Below, in pieces: positions 9,046 to 16,181 of a DNA stretch of 39,751 bases. Each line of letters opens with the position of its first letter. Position 1 is the stretch's first letter. The notes below the pieces were generated by a model, which saw nothing but the letters and a program-made list of their open reading frames with translations, made no database searches and was not told the DNA's origin. Origin of the DNA: Streptomyces albicerus (lineage in GTDB: Bacteria; Actinomycetota; Actinomycetes; Streptomycetales; Streptomycetaceae). The stretch is from the NCBI RefSeq assembly GCF_008905045.1, contig NZ_VWMY01000028.1, forward strand, positions 101,840 through 141,590, given 5' to 3'. A program made the translations under genes and the position numbers.

Positions 9046-9294
9046 GTGCGTGACAAAACCCAAACGAATTCCGCCGCGACCGGAGACGGACTGATCCGTG
9101 CCGGTGCCATCGTGTTCTTCGTCGGTGCGGTGGCCACGTTGGTCACTGTGGCCCCGTTGCTGCTGGGCACGACGCCCTTTCCTACGTACATGTTCGGTCT
9201 GAGCATGTTGATGGGGGTTGGTTTCCTCATCGCGGGGGCGGGGGTGTTCCGGTCGATCGCCAGCGGGCGTCGGCAGGCACGTGGCGGATTGTGA
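9046..9294 (+). CDS. Small two-TM membrane protein
   Basis: 82 aa from GTG (VRDKTQTNSAATGDGLIRAG). Two hydrophobic helices, roughly residues 19-40 (AIVFFVGAVATLVTVAPLLL) and 48-68 (YMFGLSMLMGVGFLIAGAGV), are followed by a short basic tail (GRRQARGG), so both ends should be cytoplasmic. No known domain. The start was chosen over the TTG at 9013 because of the promoter spacing. The gene is followed by a type A repeat whose hairpin separates it from the convergent HAD gene. Confidence 0.75.
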   Translation: MRDKTQTNSAATGDGLIRAGAIVFFVGAVATLVTVAPLLLGTTPFPTYMFGLSMLMGVGFLIAGAGVFRSIASGRRQARGGL

Positions 9295-9366
9295 GCTGCG
9301 GGTCGTTCGTCGGCTGCGGGTCGTTCGTGGCTGGTCGCGCAGTTCCCCGCGCCCCTAAAGGGGCGC
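9295..9366. repeat. Dispersed repeat type A copy 1 with internal direct repeat; likely bidirectional terminator
   Basis: GCTGCGGGTCGTTCGT occurs twice, at 9295-9310 and 9313-9328. It is followed by the type A core GGTCGCGCAGTTCCCCGCG (9333-9351) and a hairpin GCGCCCCT-AA-AGGGGCGC ending at 9366. It lies between the convergent 9046 and HAD genes, so a two-way terminator role is reasonable here. Confidence 0.7.
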
Positions 9367-9375
9367 CGAAGCCGC

Positions 9376-10017
9376 TCAAGCCTGTGAAGTCCCCGGAGCC
9401 TGCGTCCCCCGAAAACCCGCCAGCCACGCCGGGAACTCCGTCAGGTCCGTGAGCACCACGTCCGCTCCCGCCTCCCGTAGTTCCTCCGCGTCGCACGGGC
9501 CCGTGGCCACCGCTACCGACAGCGCCTCCGCCGTGCGGGCGCCGCGTACGTCGCCGGTGTGGTCGCCGACGTAGACGCCGGCCCCGTACTCGCGCAGGGC
9601 CTCGGCCTTGCGCTCGGCCCACAGGTCGCCGATGACGGCGTCGGCGTCGATGCCGAGGTGGCTGAGATGCAGCTTGGCGTTCGGCTCGTACTTGGCGGTG
9701 ACGACGATGGCCCGGCCGCCGACCGCCCGCACGGCCGCTATCGCCTCGCGGGCGCCTGCCATCGCGGGCGTCGCGGCGATGGCGTGTGTGGGGTACATCT
9801 CGCGGTAGACGTCGGCCATGGCCTCGACCTGCTCGGCCGGGAACCAGTTGACCAGTTCCTCCGCGAGCGGCGGCCCGAGCCGCGTGATGGCCAGATCGGC
9901 GTCGATGTACGTCCCCGTGTGCGCGGAAAGTGCCTGGTAGCAGGCGTGGATACCGGGGCGGGAGTCGATGAGGGTCATATCGAGGTCGAAGCCGACGGTC
10001 AGCGCGCGAGATGTCAT
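9376..10017 (-). CDS. HAD-superfamily hydrolase (phosphatase-like)
   Basis: 213 aa. HAD motif I is DLDMTLID near residues 9-16 (nucleophile Asp plus general-acid Asp). Motif II Thr is in AIVVTAK, motif III Lys follows in the cap-proximal region (ERKAEAL), and motif IV is VGDHTGD. This is the pattern of phosphoglycolate-phosphatase-like HADs with a small helical cap. The natural substrate cannot be told from sequence. I prefer ATG 10017 (MTSRALTVGFD), which has CACAAT seven bases upstream; an in-frame ATG at 10026 is possible. Confidence 0.85.
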   Translation of the reverse strand: MTSRALTVGFDLDMTLIDSRPGIHACYQALSAHTGTYIDADLAITRLGPPLAEELVNWFPAEQVEAMADVYREMYPTHAIAATPAMAGAREAIAAVRAVGGRAIVVTAKYEPNAKLHLSHLGIDADAVIGDLWAERKAEALREYGAGVYVGDHTGDVRGARTAEALSVAVATGPCDAEELREAGADVVLTDLTEFPAWLAGFRGTQAPGTSQA

Positions 10018-10110
10018 ATGGGCCATTGTGCCCAGCGGACATTGCGCTCATGGGTCCGTGCGATGCAACGAAGGCAGGGCGGACTCCCTGGGCTGCGCTG
10101 CGGGCTACCG

Positions 10111-10190
10111 AGCCCCGTCAGGGGCGCGGGGCTGTGGACACATGCGGCTCCGCCGCGTGGGCGCGACCAGCCACAACCCACCCGCACCCG
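10111..10190. repeat. Dispersed intergenic repeat, type B copy 2
   Basis: A GCCCC-GTCA-GGGGC hairpin, then GCGGGGCTGTG, then the core TGCGGCTCCGCCGCG at 10143-10157 and GGGCGCGACCAGCCAC. It lies between divergently transcribed genes (HAD and the iron importer), a place where a terminator is not obviously needed. Confidence 0.7.
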
Positions 10191-10218
10191 ACGAACGACT
10201 CTGCCCGGCCACATACAC

Positions 10219-10237
10219 TCAGCCAAGCCTTACCAAA
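10219..10237 (+). promoter_or_regulatory. Possible iron box (DmdR/IdeR-type operator)
   Basis: TCAGCCAAGCCTTACCAAA matches 13 of 19 positions of the actinobacterial iron-box palindrome TTAGGTTAGCCTAACCTAA. It lies 32 bases upstream of the first permease start, where an iron repressor would block transcription. The match is imperfect, but the location before an iron-siderophore importer fits. Confidence 0.5.
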
Positions 10238-10268
10238 CCAGCCACCCCTTCTCCCGGAGCACCAGCCC

Positions 10269-11261
10269 ATGCAAGCCAGACGAACCGCCGCCCTGGCGGC
10301 AGCCGTCGCGGCGCTGGCGCTCGCCGTGCTGTTCAGCCTCGCTGTCGGCGCCCGCGCGATCCCCCCGTCCGCGGTCTGGGACGCCGTCCTGAACGGCGGC
10401 CACAGCGACGCCGCCGAAGTCGTACGGGGCCTACGCGTACCCCGTACCCTCATCGGCCTCATGGTCGGTGCGGGACTCGCGCTCGCGGGCACGGTCCTGC
10501 AGGGCATCACCCGCAACCCCATCGCCGACCCCGGGATCCTGGGCATCAGCCAGGGCGCCTCGGTCGGGGTCGTCCTCGCCATCGCCTTCGCGGGGATCCA
10601 CACACTCACCGGGTACGTCTGGTTCGCCTTCGCGGGCGCGGCGATCGCGTCGGTCGCGGTGTACGCGATCGCGTCGAGCGGGCGGGGCGGCGCGACGCCG
10701 GTGAAGCTCGCGCTGGGCGGCGCCGCGATCAACGCGCTGCTCGTGTCGGTCACGACCGCCGTGCTCACCACCCAGGCCTCCGCGCTGGACGAGTTCCGGT
10801 TCTGGCAGGTGGGTTCGCTCGCGGGCCGGGACGCGGAGATCGTCGGGCAGGTGTGGCCGTTCCTGCTGGTCGGGGCCGTCCTCGTCCTGTCGGTGGCCCG
10901 CGGCCTGGACGCGCTCGCGCTCGGCGAGGACGTGGCGCAGGGGTTGGGACAGCGGGTCGCGAGGGTACGGATCGTCGGCGGGCTCGGGGCCACGGTCCTC
11001 ACCGGTGTCGGGGTCGCCGCGGCCGGTCCCCTCGCCTTCATCGGCCTGGCCGTCCCGCACATCGCCCGCGCGATCGTGGGGTCCGCCCATCGGTGGGTGC
11101 TGCCTCTCTCGGCTCTCCTCGGCCCGACCATGCTGCTCGTCTCGGACACGATCGGCCGGGTGCTGTTCCCGCCGAGCGAGGTCCCGGCGGGTGTGATGAC
11201 CGCGCTGATCGGGGTGCCGTTCCTGGTCGGGCTCGTCCGCAGGAAGGCGGTGCCCGCGTGA
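10269..11261 (+). CDS. FecCD-family iron-siderophore ABC permease (subunit 1)
   Basis: 330 aa from ATG (MQARRTAALAAAVAAL), with CGGAG about 9 bases upstream. About nine or ten TM segments. Family signatures seen: RVPRTLIGLMVGAGLALAG near 60-78, GITRNPIADPGILGISQGAS near 82-101, and GPLAFIGLAVPHIAR near 255-270, the loop that contacts the ATPase. It should pair with the next permease as the membrane channel for a ferric-siderophore. The end of the gene overlaps the next GTG by 4 bases (GTGA). Confidence 0.92.
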   Translation: MQARRTAALAAAVAALALAVLFSLAVGARAIPPSAVWDAVLNGGHSDAAEVVRGLRVPRTLIGLMVGAGLALAGTVLQGITRNPIADPGILGISQGASVGVVLAIAFAGIHTLTGYVWFAFAGAAIASVAVYAIASSGRGGATPVKLALGGAAINALLVSVTTAVLTTQASALDEFRFWQVGSLAGRDAEIVGQVWPFLLVGAVLVLSVARGLDALALGEDVAQGLGQRVARVRIVGGLGATVLTGVGVAAAGPLAFIGLAVPHIARAIVGSAHRWVLPLSALLGPTMLLVSDTIGRVLFPPSEVPAGVMTALIGVPFLVGLVRRKAVPA

Positions 11262-12349
11262 CGACGGCCGCGACGACCAAACCGACTACGACTACGACTA
11301 CGACCACATCCGCCGGGTATTCCGTGTTCCGCGCCCGGCGCGCCACCTTCCTGCTGCACCGGCGGGCGGCCGCGGTCGGCGCGGGCCTGGCCGTGCTGCT
11401 CGCGGTGACCTGCCTGGCGTACCTCTGTGTGGGCGAGAGCTTTGTGGCGCCCGGTGAGGTGTTCAAGGTTCTGACGGGGCGGCCGTCGCCCGACGAGTTG
11501 GTCGTCGGGACGCTGCGGGCGCCCCGGCTGGTCGTCGGGCTGCTCGTCGGGGCCGCCTTCGGGGTGGCGGGCGGGCTGATCCAGACCGTCGCCCGCAATC
11601 CGCTCGCCAGTCCGGACATCATCGGGATCAGTCAGGGCGCGAGCGCGCTGACGGTGGGGGCGATGACGTTCGGCGTCACCTCGTACGCCGTCCTGCCGTA
11701 TCTGTCCGTCGTGGGCGGGCTGCTGGCCGCCGTGCTCGTGTACGTCTTCGCGTGGCGCGGGGGGCTGCACGCCACGCGGTTCGTGCTCATCGGGATCGGC
11801 TTCGCGATCGCGCTGCGCTCGGTGACGACGCTCTTCATGACGAAGGGCGACTATCTGGTCGCCCAGCAGGCGCAGATCTGGATGACGGGCTCGCTGAACG
11901 GCCGCGGCTGGGCGGAGGCCGCGCCCCTCGGCTGGACGCTGCTCGTCCTCGTACCGGCGGTGGCGTGGGCGGCGCGGGCCCAGCGGACGGTCGGCCTGGA
12001 CGACGACACGGCGACGGCGCTCGGCGTATCGCTGAACCGGGTGCGGCTGGGGCTCGTGGTGCTCGGGGTCGTCCTCGCCTCGGTGGCGACCGGGGCGGCG
12101 GGACCGGTCGACTTCGTGGCGCTGCTCGCTCCGCAGATCGCCCGCCGCATGACCCGTACCGCACAGATTCCTCTCGTCTGCTCGGCGCTGCTGGGTGCCG
12201 TGATCGTCGTGCTGGCCGATCTGCTGGCGCGGCGGGTGTTCTCGCCGACCGAGGTGCCGGTGGGGGTGCTCACGGCGGCCGTCGGGGCGCCGTATCTGAT
12301 CTGGCTCATCATCCGGAGCCGTACCGTCCGTTCTGGAGGCAGGGCATGA
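11258..12349 (+). CDS. FecCD-family iron-siderophore ABC permease (subunit 2)
   Basis: 363 aa. Starts at GTG 11258, overlapping the stop of subunit 1 (GTGA), so translation is probably coupled. An unusual Thr-rich N-terminal tail precedes TM1, encoded partly by three ACTACG hexamers (11285-11302). Core motifs: LRAPRLVVGLLVGAAFGVAG, then ARNPLASPDIIGISQGAS, then GPVDFVALLAPQIARRM. The tail is cytoplasmic, and a hexamer copy change would keep the frame. Forms a heterodimer with subunit 1. Confidence 0.92.
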   Translation: MTTAATTKPTTTTTTTTSAGYSVFRARRATFLLHRRAAAVGAGLAVLLAVTCLAYLCVGESFVAPGEVFKVLTGRPSPDELVVGTLRAPRLVVGLLVGAAFGVAGGLIQTVARNPLASPDIIGISQGASALTVGAMTFGVTSYAVLPYLSVVGGLLAAVLVYVFAWRGGLHATRFVLIGIGFAIALRSVTTLFMTKGDYLVAQQAQIWMTGSLNGRGWAEAAPLGWTLLVLVPAVAWAARAQRTVGLDDDTATALGVSLNRVRLGLVVLGVVLASVATGAAGPVDFVALLAPQIARRMTRTAQIPLVCSALLGAVIVVLADLLARRVFSPTEVPVGVLTAAVGAPYLIWLIIRSRTVRSGGRA

Positions 12350-12364
12350 GGGGCAGGGCATGAG
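12339..12364 (+). repeat. Tandem 12-mer at the permease/ATPase junction
   Basis: GCAGGGCATGAG at 12339-12350 and again at 12353-12364. The first copy holds the permease stop and a GGAGG-preceded ATG that opens only 5 codons; the second holds the ATPase start. A small duplication seems to have separated the good Shine-Dalgarno from the real start. Confidence 0.6.
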
Positions 12365-13250
12365 CAGGCTGTCGGCGCGGGAGCTGACGCTCGCGTACGA
12401 GGACCGCACGGTGGTGCGCGAGCTGGACCTCGCGATTCCGGACGGGCGGGTGACGGTCATCGTCGGCCCCAACGCCTGCGGTAAATCGACCACTTTGCGG
12501 GCACTCGGGCGGCTGATGAAGCCGAAGGGCGGTGCCGTGCTCCTCGACGGGACCTCGCTCGCCAAGCTGCCCACGAAGCGGATCGCGCAGCAGATCGGGC
12601 TGCTGCCACAGACGCCCGTCGCACCCGAGGCGATCACGGTCGCCGATCTCGTCTCGCGTGGCCGGCAGCCGCACCAGAGCTGGTGGCAGCAGTGGTCCGA
12701 CGCGGACGAGCGGGCCGTGACGGAGGCGATGGAGCGGACGGATGTGGCCGCGCTCGCCGAACGCAACGTGGACGAGCTGTCGGGCGGGCAGCGGCAGCGT
12801 GTCTGGATCGCGATGGCGCTCGCGCAGGAGACGGAACTGCTGCTCCTGGACGAGCCGACGACGTACCTCGACATCGCGCACCAGGTGGAAGTCCTGGACC
12901 TCGTACGCCAGTTGAACCATGACCGGGGCCGCACGGTCGTGGTCGTCCTGCACGACCTCAACCAGGCCGCCCGCTACGCCGACCACCTCGTCGCCATGAA
13001 GGAGGGCCGGATCGTCGCTTCGGGGGCGCCGTCGGAGGTCGTCACGGCGGAGCTCGTAGGGGAGGTCTTCGGGCTGGAGTGTGTCGTGGTGCCGGATCCG
13101 GTGACGGGGTCGCCGTTGGTGGTGCCGGGCGCGCCCTGGCGTGGCGACGCCGGTGTCCCGGCCCAGGGGGACACGCGGGAAGACACCCAGGAAGGCACCG
13201 CTACCTCGACCGCTGTGACCTCCACACCAGGTACAGCGCCGAAGCGATAG
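12360..13250 (+). CDS. Iron-siderophore ABC transporter ATPase (FecE/FepC type)
   Basis: 296 aa. Walker A GPNACGKST near residues 36-44, Q-loop LLPQTP near 81, signature LSGGQRQRVWIAMALAQ near 140-156, Walker B LLLLDEPTTYLD, and switch His in VVLHDLNQAARYAD: a complete, active-looking ATPase. The C-terminal ~45 residues (after LVVPGAP) are a low-complexity Thr/Asp tail not seen in the core family. That tail overlaps the end of the opposing HAAS-like gene by 50 bases. No substrate-binding protein gene is present in the window, so one must be supplied elsewhere. Confidence 0.93.
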   Translation: MSRLSARELTLAYEDRTVVRELDLAIPDGRVTVIVGPNACGKSTTLRALGRLMKPKGGAVLLDGTSLAKLPTKRIAQQIGLLPQTPVAPEAITVADLVSRGRQPHQSWWQQWSDADERAVTEAMERTDVAALAERNVDELSGGQRQRVWIAMALAQETELLLLDEPTTYLDIAHQVEVLDLVRQLNHDRGRTVVVVLHDLNQAARYADHLVAMKEGRIVASGAPSEVVTAELVGEVFGLECVVVPDPVTGSPLVVPGAPWRGDAGVPAQGDTREDTQEGTATSTAVTSTPGTAPKR

Positions 13251-14208
13251 CCGCGCCCCGCAGCACCCACGGCCACGTCTCGGCGACCGCGTCGCTCATC
13301 TGCCCCTCCGCGATGGGATCGCCCCAGCGGCCCTCCGTACGGCCCCAGAGCCAGACGATGCCCGCGGTGACGACGAGGCCGGGTACGCCGAGGACGGCCC
13401 ATTTCGACTCGGTGGGGCTGAGACGGCGCGAGAGGTAGGCGATGAGCCAGCCGAGGCCGAGCATGACGAGGTTGCCGATGGCGGCGCCGGCGACCAGGAG
13501 GGCGGCGGCGAGCAGGAGGAGGGGGTTGGTCCAGCCGCCGCCCGCGGGGCGCAGACGGGGGCGGGGGACGAAGCGGCGGGGTTTCTTCGTGGCCGCGTCG
13601 ACCGGCTCGGCCGCCTCGACGGGCGCCTCGGGTCTGACGACCGGCGGCGCGGGCTTCGGGTCCGGCTCGTCCTCCTCCCCGGGCGGCGGTTTGAGCAGTT
13701 CGGGGATCTCGATGCCGCCCACGAAACCCGGCACGCTGTCCGTCGTCCCGAACGGGCTGCTGTCCACCCGCCACCAGTCGGGCTGCTCGGACCCGAGCTC
13801 GTCCGTACTCGCGAGGTGCGGCGGGCGGGGCGCGGGCTCGGGCGTCTCGGGTACGTCGGGTTCCGCGGGGCGTGGCCGCGGGACCACGCGACGCAGGCCC
13901 TTCGGCCGCGGCTCGGGCTCCTGGACGCGCTGGACGGGGACGGCGGCCCTGGTCTCTGTCGGGCTGTCACCGCTGCCCTTGTCGGCGTTCGCGGCCGCCA
14001 CCACCGACTCGGGGCTGCCCAGGCGGTCGAGGATGCGGCGGACCGCGGCCGGGCTGTCGACGGTCGTCTTGGCCCGGCGCCGGTCGATCTCGCTGCGCAG
14101 CTCGGACACGAGCCGCATCCGCGTCCCGGACGGCAGCTGCCGCTGCTGGGCCAGGTCGCCCACCCGGCTCAGATAGTCGAATACGAGCTGATCGCTCTCG
14201 ATCCCCAC
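13201..14208 (-). CDS. HAAS-like domain membrane protein
   Basis: 335 aa from GTG (VGIESDQLVFDYLSRVGDLA), chosen because GGAGG stands 8 bases upstream; the frame open to 14307 has no such site. Residues ~5-75 resemble the HAAS domain (helical, ending DRLGSPESVVAAA). A long Pro/Glu-rich linker (80-230) follows, then four hydrophobic segments at the C-terminus (LLLLAAALLVAGAAIGNLV onward). Such layouts occur in membrane proteins linked to signalling or cell-envelope control, but no function can be assigned. Its last 50 bases overlap the convergent ABC ATPase gene. Confidence 0.72.
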   Translation of the reverse strand: MGIESDQLVFDYLSRVGDLAQQRQLPSGTRMRLVSELRSEIDRRRAKTTVDSPAAVRRILDRLGSPESVVAAANADKGSGDSPTETRAAVPVQRVQEPEPRPKGLRRVVPRPRPAEPDVPETPEPAPRPPHLASTDELGSEQPDWWRVDSSPFGTTDSVPGFVGGIEIPELLKPPPGEEDEPDPKPAPPVVRPEAPVEAAEPVDAATKKPRRFVPRPRLRPAGGGWTNPLLLLAAALLVAGAAIGNLVMLGLGWLIAYLSRRLSPTESKWAVLGVPGLVVTAGIVWLWGRTEGRWGDPIAEGQMSDAVAETWPWVLRGAAIASALYLVWRSQRSR

Positions 14209-14310
14209 GAAGTCCCCTCCGGGGCGGCTGTGTTGGCGTCCTCGGGCGCGGGCCTCAGACACGTCCTGGGGCACCCCGACCACAACCGACCGTACCGCGC
14301 CCGCCACAGG

Positions 14311-15873
14311 TCACGTGGGTCGGCACAGCAGCGGCTTCGCCAATTCCGAGCAGGGGCGGTGCCCGTGGGAGCGCAGGATGTCCTTGCCGACCTCGTTGGC
14401 GAGGTAGCGCAGGAAACCCGCGGCGATCGAGTCGGCGGGCGGCTCGCCGTACGTGTACGCGAACTCGGTCTGCCAGTACGGGTACGCGCCCTCGTCGGCG
14501 CCCTCCAGCGTCGCCGGATATCCGTCGATCCGCACCTGCTGGACGCCGTCGTGCGCGGCGGCGGCACCGACCTCGCTGTGCCCGAGGGCGCCGCGGGTCG
14601 TGGCCACGGTGTTCAGGAGTGTCCCGGTGTCGCCGACCTCGCAGCGGCCGGGCCGGTCCTGGTCCAGGGCCGCGCAGTCGTCGACGGTGACCCTCATCGG
14701 CTGTTTGCCGTCGAGGACTTGGCCGACCAGCGTGGTCCGGGTGCCGGAGCCGGGGCTGCGGCTGACGAGGTGGACGGGTACGTCATTGCCGTTGGCCTGG
14801 CTCCAGTTGGTGATCCTTCCCGCGTACAGGTCCCTGACCTGCTTGAGGGAGAGGTCCTGGACTCCGGCGTCCTTGTTCACGACCAGGGTGAACAGGGAGA
14901 GGGCGACGGGCCTGGGCAGCAGTTGCGGACGGCCGTCGCTCTTGGCGCCGTCGGTGAAGGCGAGCCGGTCGGGGAGGCCTACGCTGCCCGTGAGGTGAGC
15001 CGACTTCCCTGCCTCGGCAAGGGAGTCGAGCCCCGCGACGCTGCCTTTGAAGGAGTCGTCGGATATGGGGATACGGGCGTCCGGGCAGGTCTCCTCGTAC
15101 TGCCTCGCCGCTTCCCGGACGACGGGCTCGAAGGCCGTGGAGCCGGACAGTGTGAGGGTCCCCTCGGTGCAGTCCAGCGGGGCGGCGACGGCGTCGTCCC
15201 TGGTGAAGGTGAGGACGGACTGGGCGGCGGCCACCAGCACCAGGGCGGCCATGAACACCCGTACCGACTTCGAGGCGAAGACATGGCTCTTGGTCTTCTT
15301 GATCGTCCCGCGGCGCACCCCGCCCACGATGCCCGCGACGACCTCCGGGTCGGGGAACCTGGCGTCCGTGAAGCCCTCCTCACGTTCGAGAACCGCCAGC
15401 ACCTTGTAGTGGGCGCCGCGGTTGAGCATCACCTTGGGCAGCGTGATGAGACCGTCGGTGGTTCCCAGGCCGGCGGCGTGCTCGGGAAAGAAGTCGCGCA
15501 GGTATTCGTCGCTGAGCTCGGTCACGACCATGCCGACGACGCGACGGCCCGGGAACCCGACCCGGATGCCCACCGGGTCGTTGTTGGGCCGCATGTAGTC
15601 GTCCGCGACGATCGGGGTCCAGCCGCTGTTCTCGATCCGCAGCAGCACGAACGAGGGGTCGACCAGCGCGGTCCCGTGCGGGTTGCCCTGCCGCTGCATC
15701 CGGTCCAGGACCCCCGCGAGCGGCGAGTGGGACACGTCCGTGGCGGTGGTGTCCATCTGCACCCGGTAGCCGAGCCGCTTGCGCCCGACGAGAGCGAACT
15801 CCCACAACGCCGCACACACCGGAACCGCCAGCCCGAGAACGGCGATCACTGACTCCCAGGGGAAACCCTCCAC
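14311..15873 (-). CDS. Two-TM protein with extracellular PstS-like binding domain
   Basis: 520 aa from GTG, with GGGAG 8 bases upstream. TM1 at about 8-28; a ~175-residue intervening domain (for example VLLRIENSGWTPIVADDY, PLNRGAHYKVLAVLE-like motifs); TM2 at about 206-226 (FMAALVLVAAAQSVLTF); then a phosphate-binding-protein-like domain beginning LTLSGSTAFEPVVREAARQY and including SRSPGSGTRTTL, a PstS-type anion-loop signature. A binding domain should face outside, which puts the middle domain in the cytoplasm. No pst permease or ATPase is near, so a sensor or receptor role is as likely as transport. It lies upstream of the HAAS-like gene on the same strand, 102 bases apart. Confidence 0.78.
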   Translation of the reverse strand: MEGFPWESVIAVLGLAVPVCAALWEFALVGRKRLGYRVQMDTTATDVSHSPLAGVLDRMQRQGNPHGTALVDPSFVLLRIENSGWTPIVADDYMRPNNDPVGIRVGFPGRRVVGMVVTELSDEYLRDFFPEHAAGLGTTDGLITLPKVMLNRGAHYKVLAVLEREEGFTDARFPDPEVVAGIVGGVRRGTIKKTKSHVFASKSVRVFMAALVLVAAAQSVLTFTRDDAVAAPLDCTEGTLTLSGSTAFEPVVREAARQYEETCPDARIPISDDSFKGSVAGLDSLAEAGKSAHLTGSVGLPDRLAFTDGAKSDGRPQLLPRPVALSLFTLVVNKDAGVQDLSLKQVRDLYAGRITNWSQANGNDVPVHLVSRSPGSGTRTTLVGQVLDGKQPMRVTVDDCAALDQDRPGRCEVGDTGTLLNTVATTRGALGHSEVGAAAAHDGVQQVRIDGYPATLEGADEGAYPYWQTEFAYTYGEPPADSIAAGFLRYLANEVGKDILRSHGHRPCSELAKPLLCRPT

Positions 15874-16181
15874 CGTCGAACTCCCTGACGAATACCGGCA
15901 GTTGAACAGGGGCCCAAAGGTACGAGCACAAAGCCGGAGCCGCCGGTTCAGCCCGGGATCCTCCAGATCAATTTCATCCCACCGTCATCTGCGCCACGCG
16001 ACGTTCGCCTCGCAGCGGCTCAGGCCCCCTTCTTCCCGGCGCAGGTGAGCGCCCCGTCAGGGGCGCGGGGCTGTGACATCTGCGGCTCCGCCGCGGGGCG
16101 CGCCCAGCCCCCACCCACCCGCAGCCAGACCACAACCCTCAGCGCACCCCCCAGCGGAGCGAACCCGCTACCGTGGATCGG
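15874..16181. repeat. Divergent intergenic region with type B repeat copy 3
   Basis: No gene supported in 308 bases. At about 16050-16124 it holds a type B repeat: hairpin GCGCCCC-GTCA-GGGGCGC, GGGGCTGTGACATC, then core TGCGGCTCCGCCGCG at 16081-16095. TACCGT at 16169-16174 lies 7 bases before ATG 16182 and is a plausible -10 for a leaderless start. Confidence 0.65.

Noticed and set aside
10118..12961. A 947-codon minus-strand frame
   Set aside because: Antisense to the iron importer genes, which have full family motifs.
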